Source: Sympetrum striolatum (Eukaryota; Arthropoda; Insecta; Odonata; Libellulidae). Taken from it: 64,000 nt of DNA. The stretch is taken from assembly GCA_947579665.1 (NCBI GenBank), contig OX388350.1, positions 29,111,393 through 29,175,392 of the forward strand, given 5' to 3'. Shown here one piece after another: positions 58,331-64,000 of this stretch; the first letter of the stretch is position 1; every line of letters starts with the position of its first letter. The notes under the pieces were generated by a model that was given only the letters and a program-made list of their open reading frames with translations, did no database searches and had not been told where the DNA came from. A program made the position numbers and the translations under genes.

Positions 58331-60904
58331 CTATCTTGTTTATTAACGCAATTTTCAGATGGAACTGATGCTATAAATGGTATTCGTAAAATATTTTTGC
58401 TGTTACTATAAATTAAATTTTTTTCTGCGATTAAGAATATCAATTCTTGTAAATATTTCAAATTGCAATAAGAATGAATAATAAGGATGGACATATTTAT
58501 AATTCTCGACTTGTATTGTTTTTTTAGATCATTACAGATATTTTATGAATGGAATAAAATTAATAGATTTTTATTTTTTCGACAACGTATGTCCTTCCAT
58601 TCACGAAAATTTATGCAAGTAAAACTTTGGTCTGCGTTAGCAAATAGCACAAATTTGATTCATGATGCCATTACTTTCAGTACGTTATTTGTGGCTGCAC
58701 TCAATCTCAGAGTCCAATATAGTGCATGAATCACGAATCTGTTATGGATTATAATCTAATAGGTATCAGTTTATTTTTAGAAGATAACTATGATTCTCGC
58801 TATAAAGAAAGTAAGTCACGTCTAGCGAAAGAAATCGAGATAACTATGGAGCAGAGTTTATGTCCATTTAAAGTGAAGTAAACACTATGTGCTTCACTGA
58901 ACTCAAAGAAAATAGAGTTACATAGATACAGAACCAATGAAGTGTCGTCTTGCACAGAATAGCCAAAGATTTGAATAAAGATATATGAAATCCTTTATGA
59001 AATTCATTCGGAAATGTTTTACAACATGGAAATGAATGACAAGAAAATTTAAAGTAATCACAACACTTAACTATTCCCGCAAGACATGTTTAAAGCAGCT
59101 CTAGTTTTTAAATATATCTAGCATAAATATATAGTTTTACACCTTTATAGTTAAATTTACAGACTATTTTCATATATAAGAAGAGAATGTCTACGAGTTA
59201 AACAAAATTACAAATAAATTATTATCATAAGTATTCTCAAAAGCTTAATTGAAATATCTTATTCATATATACCATGGAGCTGAAAATTATTAGAAAGATA
59301 ATCACTTTACTTTGCCCTTTTTACTTATTTCAGTTAAAAAAATTATTTTTTTCGGAATTAAAAGCAGGGTCATATCATCAATACATGCTTATGCTTTACA
59401 TATACTTATGCAAAGCAGTATGAAATGATGACATTCTCCGTGTCCCAGTAATTTCCTTTCCCTTGGGATAAGCTGGAATGTTGGATGGGGATGTCATGGA
59501 GTGCATCATCAATGCGATATAAATTGTGCAGCGAGAGTAAAGTTAAAACAAATCGAAGTCTTATTTTAAAATAATACAATAATACTTACAATTTTTGTAT
59601 TATCATGTATATAACGATGATGATCAGGTTTAACTGACAAGTTAACTTCCAACCCCTTTCCTCAGTTCCCAGTTGAATCTCCCCCTCATCCAGTGCAATT
59701 CTGCGTCAGCCTTCGATCAACTCGATAACGCCGATCTTGCGAAAGAGTCCTGCAAGTGAGGGAGAGGTAATCCGACGCTACCAAAAATCTCTTCGAGTAG
59801 CCGATCTCTTGTAAGCCATCAGCAGCGCTAAGTGAGCCACGATGTTCCACTAATTGAGTGTTGAAAGGGTTTCCTGCGAGAGACGCTTCAATCTCAAAGA
59901 TAGCGCTGGATTCGCACCATATGCTCCCCCGTTCTTCCCTCGATAACAGCGTGATGCGACACCGATAGCTGCCATTGCATTCAACGAGAAAGGTCGACCT
60001 ACGAACGAATGCTCGTGAGTGCACTATTGGAAGTCCTTTCTAACAATTTTTCGAGTCTGGGGGTTAGATTTTTTATCCCGTTTACCCCAAAAAAGTTAAT
60101 TTTGTTAGTGAGCATAATTTCTATTCAGGCACTTTTTATCTGTATCAATAGCCTGCAAGTTGCCTTTCGGCATATGGTAAAGCAATTTATCAAGCTAGAT
60201 AAATTCTAGAAAGGACTCAAAGGTGCAGATTTATGTCATTTTACTGAGGTCAATAACTTTCCCCTGTATTTTTTTGGATTATTTTCTAGTAACGTAATAT
60301 GCTATCATTATCACCATGGTATAACAATTCGAGGTTAGGTTCGTTGCAGTTATCGAGGTAGTTCACCAGTTCCTTCTACACCCTGCTAATTTCTGCATTC
60401 CCTCATAAATTCCAACTATCTAACTAAAATCTAACCTAGACTCTCCTACGTAATTCCTCCCTTACATAATTTCTTCCAATTCTGTATTCAAGACACTATC
60501 GTGTCAATGTGCCCATTAAGTCTCTCGTTTATTTTTATAAATTATTTTCGGTCTCTTCAATAACTCTTCTTAAGACTACTTCACTATAGTAAAACAAATC
60601 CTTTCGCAAGTGATTCATAATTAACTTATAATATCAAACTGGATCTGTAAATTAGTAAGAATTTGATCAAGACCAATAACCAACCCGTAGGTAATGCGAT
60701 ATATTTTATTTAGATCACGTTTCACATAATAATTATTCGAGAACGTGAGGTAATAAACTTATAATAAACCTAAATATCTTCACACTTCCTTCAAAAAAGA
60801 TGGCTAATTAAAGAATTACTCGTAAACAACTTGTTCCTCATATACTTATTATTTCACTTATATTAGTGATAGTGGCTGTATAATTATGGTGGCTGATTTA
60901 GAAT
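58331..60904. other. AT-rich stretch with a GC-richer patch
   Basis: The GC-richer part, about 59640-60010, carries a 112-codon minus-strand frame without recognisable features. Nothing else noted. Confidence 0.45.
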
Positions 60905-61135
60905 GAAGAACTTCCCTCGTCTTTTCATTGATGTTTTCCATGGACTCCTCTCTTCGTTTATTATTCTATCCGTCCATTATATTTTTACTATTCTTCTGTA
61001 ACATTTTACCTAATTTGCACATAATTTCCTCCTCTCTGCTACTATTACAATCCACAGTTTCACAGCGATACAAAGAAACACTCCATACTTGGTAGTTTTT
61101 TGTCGTTTTCCTTTCAAAGTGAAATTCGGAACAAA
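60905..61135 (-). pseudogene. LINE reverse-transcriptase C-terminal fragment
   Basis: On the minus strand it encodes VWSVSLYRCETV, then in degraded form NNKRREESMENINEKTRE. This is the same V-W-S-V-x-L-Y-G-C-E-T-W region found at 5560, here followed by the downstream R-R-x-x-x-x-M-E-x-I segment. Stops and frame changes show it is dead. Confidence 0.6.
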
Positions 61136-61896
61136 AAGGTCGCTGATATCATTATTAATCGTCTCAGTAGAAGCTCACACAACCATAGAAATTGAAGAGA
61201 TAAGAATTGATAGAAAAGAGTTTCGGGAAGCTGCTGATAAATTGCTTTCCACTCCAGAAAATCGAATGCCTTTCTTCTTTGGTGGTAATGACACAGAATG
61301 GCTTCCATCGATCAGGAGAAACTGCGAAGGTAGAATTCTGACTCCTATCTTTCAAAATCATCACCTCCTCGGCCACCCCGTCTTGTCTCCGGAAAAAAGG
61401 AATCGCAGCAACAATGGGAGGGTGCAGAACGTCGCACGTCCGCTCTCTTTACCTCTACGTTTCTCCGGAAGGTCCGCTCGCACGGTGGTCTCGCAGCAGG
61501 ACACGGAGGGCGAAAAAAGACGCTCGGCGAGGAGTGCATCCCTCGGCGAATACAAAGGGCAGGGAGTGTCAGTGGAGGAGCATTGTCAGGGTGCGTGTAA
61601 GGAGAATGGGATTTTTGAAATCCTCCGAAAAGGATGGGTTTGCAGATACAGAGAGGAGCGAGTTCACTCACTAATAGGTTTGGACATGAGAGGAAGGAAA
61701 TGTTAGGGATGCTTGAGTTGATGTTCATTACGTGTGGAGGGATGCGGAATCAATAAGTAGTCGGCTTGGTGGAGAGTTAATCGACGAGAGAGGATAATTC
61801 ACCGAAGCTATAATACGACGTTTTCCCAACCCAACCCCAAATTTAATGTGAATTATTTACCATTCTATCTAATTTCTCGCTTACACAGGGAAATGG
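61136..61896. other. GC-richer patch with a 205-codon open frame
   Basis: The plus strand is open from 61089 to 61706 (205 codons), the longest frame in the window. Its first codons are antisense to the LINE fragment at 60905, several frames of 64-127 codons overlap it on both strands, and no domain is recognisable. I treat it as chance in a GC-richer segment (61340-61720) with low confidence. Confidence 0.35.
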
Positions 61897-61898
61897 TA

Positions 61899-61975
61899 CA
61901 GTCCTGGCCATAATTAACGCAGCACCAGCCGTAAGGATCGCTAGGGAGGTGCTGCGTTAATTTTGGCCAGGAGTG
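61899..61975. mobile_element. 77-bp palindromic Tc1/mariner-like MITE, copy 2
   Basis: Identical in length and orientation to the copy at 2899 and different at only two positions: A to T at 61911, which breaks one arm pair, and G to A at 61927 in the loop. Flanked by TA (61897-61898 and 61976-61977). Here it is not inside family A. Confidence 0.92.
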
Positions 61976-61977
61976 TA

Positions 61978-64000
61978 CATTGAAATATGACCACTGAGAG
62001 TGTAGCTAAATGATTTAAACGATCGGGAATGTGGAATCTACGATCTATTGCTGCAAAATACACATTATTATTAACCTCAATATTTTCATTATTCAGTCTC
62101 ATCCAGCCAGCTGATTAGAACAAATCTCATTTTGAATAATTATTCTTTGATGTTGTTTTCCCAAAAGTGGAGATTACCATATTCGTATTTTTTATCTCTT
62201 CCATAATTCTAATAAGAAAGATACGAAGGTTACCTTATGTAAATATTTTATTCGTTTTGGTCTTTCACAAATCATGATAATCTAATCAGTCTTGCTTACG
62301 TTTTCAGAATCAAAACAGGGGCAACCTATCCCTCATTAGAGACTGTAAAACAAACAAATGGCTGATGGTAAGGCGAGGAGCTGAAATTTAAAGCTTATAG
62401 CGAAGTGCATCTATGTTTACTTTAAGCTTATGATTGGAGAAAATTGAGACTTTAAGATTACTGCTACTGAATGTGATTGGACAAAAATATTGAAAATTCC
62501 TTCCTACTTGGCCATTTTCTATATCTGTCCATGGTATTTTGGTTAGAGGACAATTATTTGGAATTGAAAATGGCCTCTTGCTAGACATCTATTTCAACGG
62601 CAGTAAATCCGTGGAAGGAATAAATTTTTAAATCTGGAAAGTTATATTGTTTTTATAGTTTACTTAAATTAGGTACATCTGTACTTCGTTTTTCTGACAT
62701 AAATTTATGCTTAATTTTAGGAAATTATTTTCGAATTTATATTTAAAATACGATTCCCATTTGTATAAAAAATTTTGTAGCCATTCGTATTTTTGTTTCT
62801 TGCGATGAAAAATGTGTATCATATCACAAAACTTTCCGAACGTTGAGCGTTAACGCAAGGTGGTAAATTTGTAGAGAAGAAACAACATTTAAATTAAGGA
62901 GGGCCATCATATGCAACTTCATGTTGACTTTCGGAAAGAGAGTAAACTCAAGGGATAGGTATATAATTTTTTCAAAAGTGCACGAGTCGGGCCTAGCAAA
63001 TCAAGCGTGTGCAGTTCTTTCACGGGGACCGTGACCGACATTCACTGCTTACATAGTGTCTCTTCTGTATCCGGAAATCATATCACCCTCAGCAACCTCT
63101 TCCATGGAGAAAGAATCGCGTGCTAATATGAACTCCCACTTTGACGAGCAAAGCAAGAGGGAGGGAGGAAAGCGGGTAGCAGCAAATGAGGAGGGAACTG
63201 CCCCAGAAACTAAAGCGAACCACTTCGGTTTTTAAGGGTTAGTGTTTTGTGGAAAGAGGAGAGCGTCGAGGGACTGGAAATGAGAAGAATGCGGTTGCGC
63301 GTGACGGAAGATGGATGGGCCTACGGCGCGTTCCTCAAAGGGGGTGCAGGTGGGGGTGGACGGAGGTCTGGCAAACTTCAAATGGCCTTCGAGTGACCGC
63401 GACGATGAAAATCGCTGCGCTTAGTTCACATTCTGCTGGGAAAGACATTTGCGGAAGCATGGCACAGAAGGGCCGGATTACAGAAAGCGGGGCAATATGA
63501 TAGTCCCTTGGCATCTTTGAAGGCCCGTTTATTGATTCGAATCCAGCTAACGTATGCAAAAATATACAAACGCATGGTTCACATAACCTACTGGGAAGCG
63601 CAGAAAGCTTTGGGTCTGAGACACGACTTGCGAACTACTCTTCAAGTCCGTGACGGAACGTAAAGAGAAATCTTCTAGGCCTTCTTTGACGTCGTTTCTG
63701 ATCCATTAAAACATTTTGCCACAGCTTTCTTGCGTTCAATTCTGTAACTGCAAGAGAGGGAGAAATGTCTGAACCAAGGTGCACAGCCTAGTGTCATGCC
63801 TAAAGCCACCAAAATCGCATCGCTTATACCCTCACTGCATATCAATTTTTGAAATTTAGAAGCATCTTTCTCGTACTCTCGTATTCGTAAATATCGTTGC
63901 GAAAACTAAAAACATCACTTAATTATTCATGAGATATATTTTCTATTTTAATGATGAAATTGAGCAGGTGGATATTTTTTTACAAATCAAATGCAGCGAA
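61978..64000. other. AT-rich stretch with a GC-richer patch
   Basis: About 63000-63500 is GC-richer and holds opposing frames of 83 and 74 codons without features. The remainder is AT-rich with nothing specific. Confidence 0.45.

Noticed and set aside
1..64000. A CRISPR array, operon, prophage or bacterial-type system.
   Set aside because: Base composition, SINEs, LINEs and the lack of packed reading frames point to a eukaryotic nuclear genome; no regularly spaced direct-repeat array with unique spacers exists.

Overview
The window reads as ordinary AT-rich nuclear DNA from an arthropod, most likely an insect. Evidence for this is an A+T-rich base composition, no open frame longer than 205 codons, no operon-like gene packing, several classes of eukaryotic transposable element, tRNA-derived SINEs and a short interstitial TTAGG run. 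The species cannot be named from the sequence. I found no host protein-coding gene, rRNA, functional tRNA or CRISPR array. The few recognisable protein matches are all decayed 3' (C-terminal) parts of non-LTR retrotransposons. All other open frames are short, lack recognisable domains and mostly sit in GC-richer patches where stop codons are rare, so I do not call them genes. The window is therefore intergenic or part of a very long intron.

The informative content is a layered transposon record. Four non-autonomous DNA elements have target duplications that can be read directly: a 77-bp Tc1/mariner-like palindromic element (TA; two copies at 2899 and 61899), a 373-bp foldback element with a 9-bp duplication (5779), a 760-bp piggyBac-like element (TTAA; 10400) and a 697-bp hAT-like element (8 bp; 28333). 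A possible older hAT-like element lies at 24551. Three are nested in older repeats and have internal controls: the first 77-bp copy sits in a dispersed repeat (family A) whose copy at 31633 keeps the empty site, the hAT-like element sits in a second dispersed repeat (family B) whose copy at 48801 keeps the empty site, and the foldback element splits a LINE reverse-transcriptase pseudogene whose frame resumes across the duplication.

Retroelements: LINE remnants occur at 5560/6161 (-), 12891 (+, tail only), 14770 (-), 26611 (+), 38230 (+), 40108 (+), 41035 (-), 55841 (+) and 60905 (-). Those at 26611 and 55841 share a 3' UTR and belong to one family. tRNA-derived SINE modules lie at 12118 (-), 14468, 15889, 50456 and 52666; the last has a perfect 13-bp target duplication.

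Between the repeats are long AT-rich stretches in which I see nothing specific, punctuated every few kilobases by GC-richer patches of about 300-600 bp. These patches are the best places to look for regulatory DNA, but the sequence alone does not prove any function.
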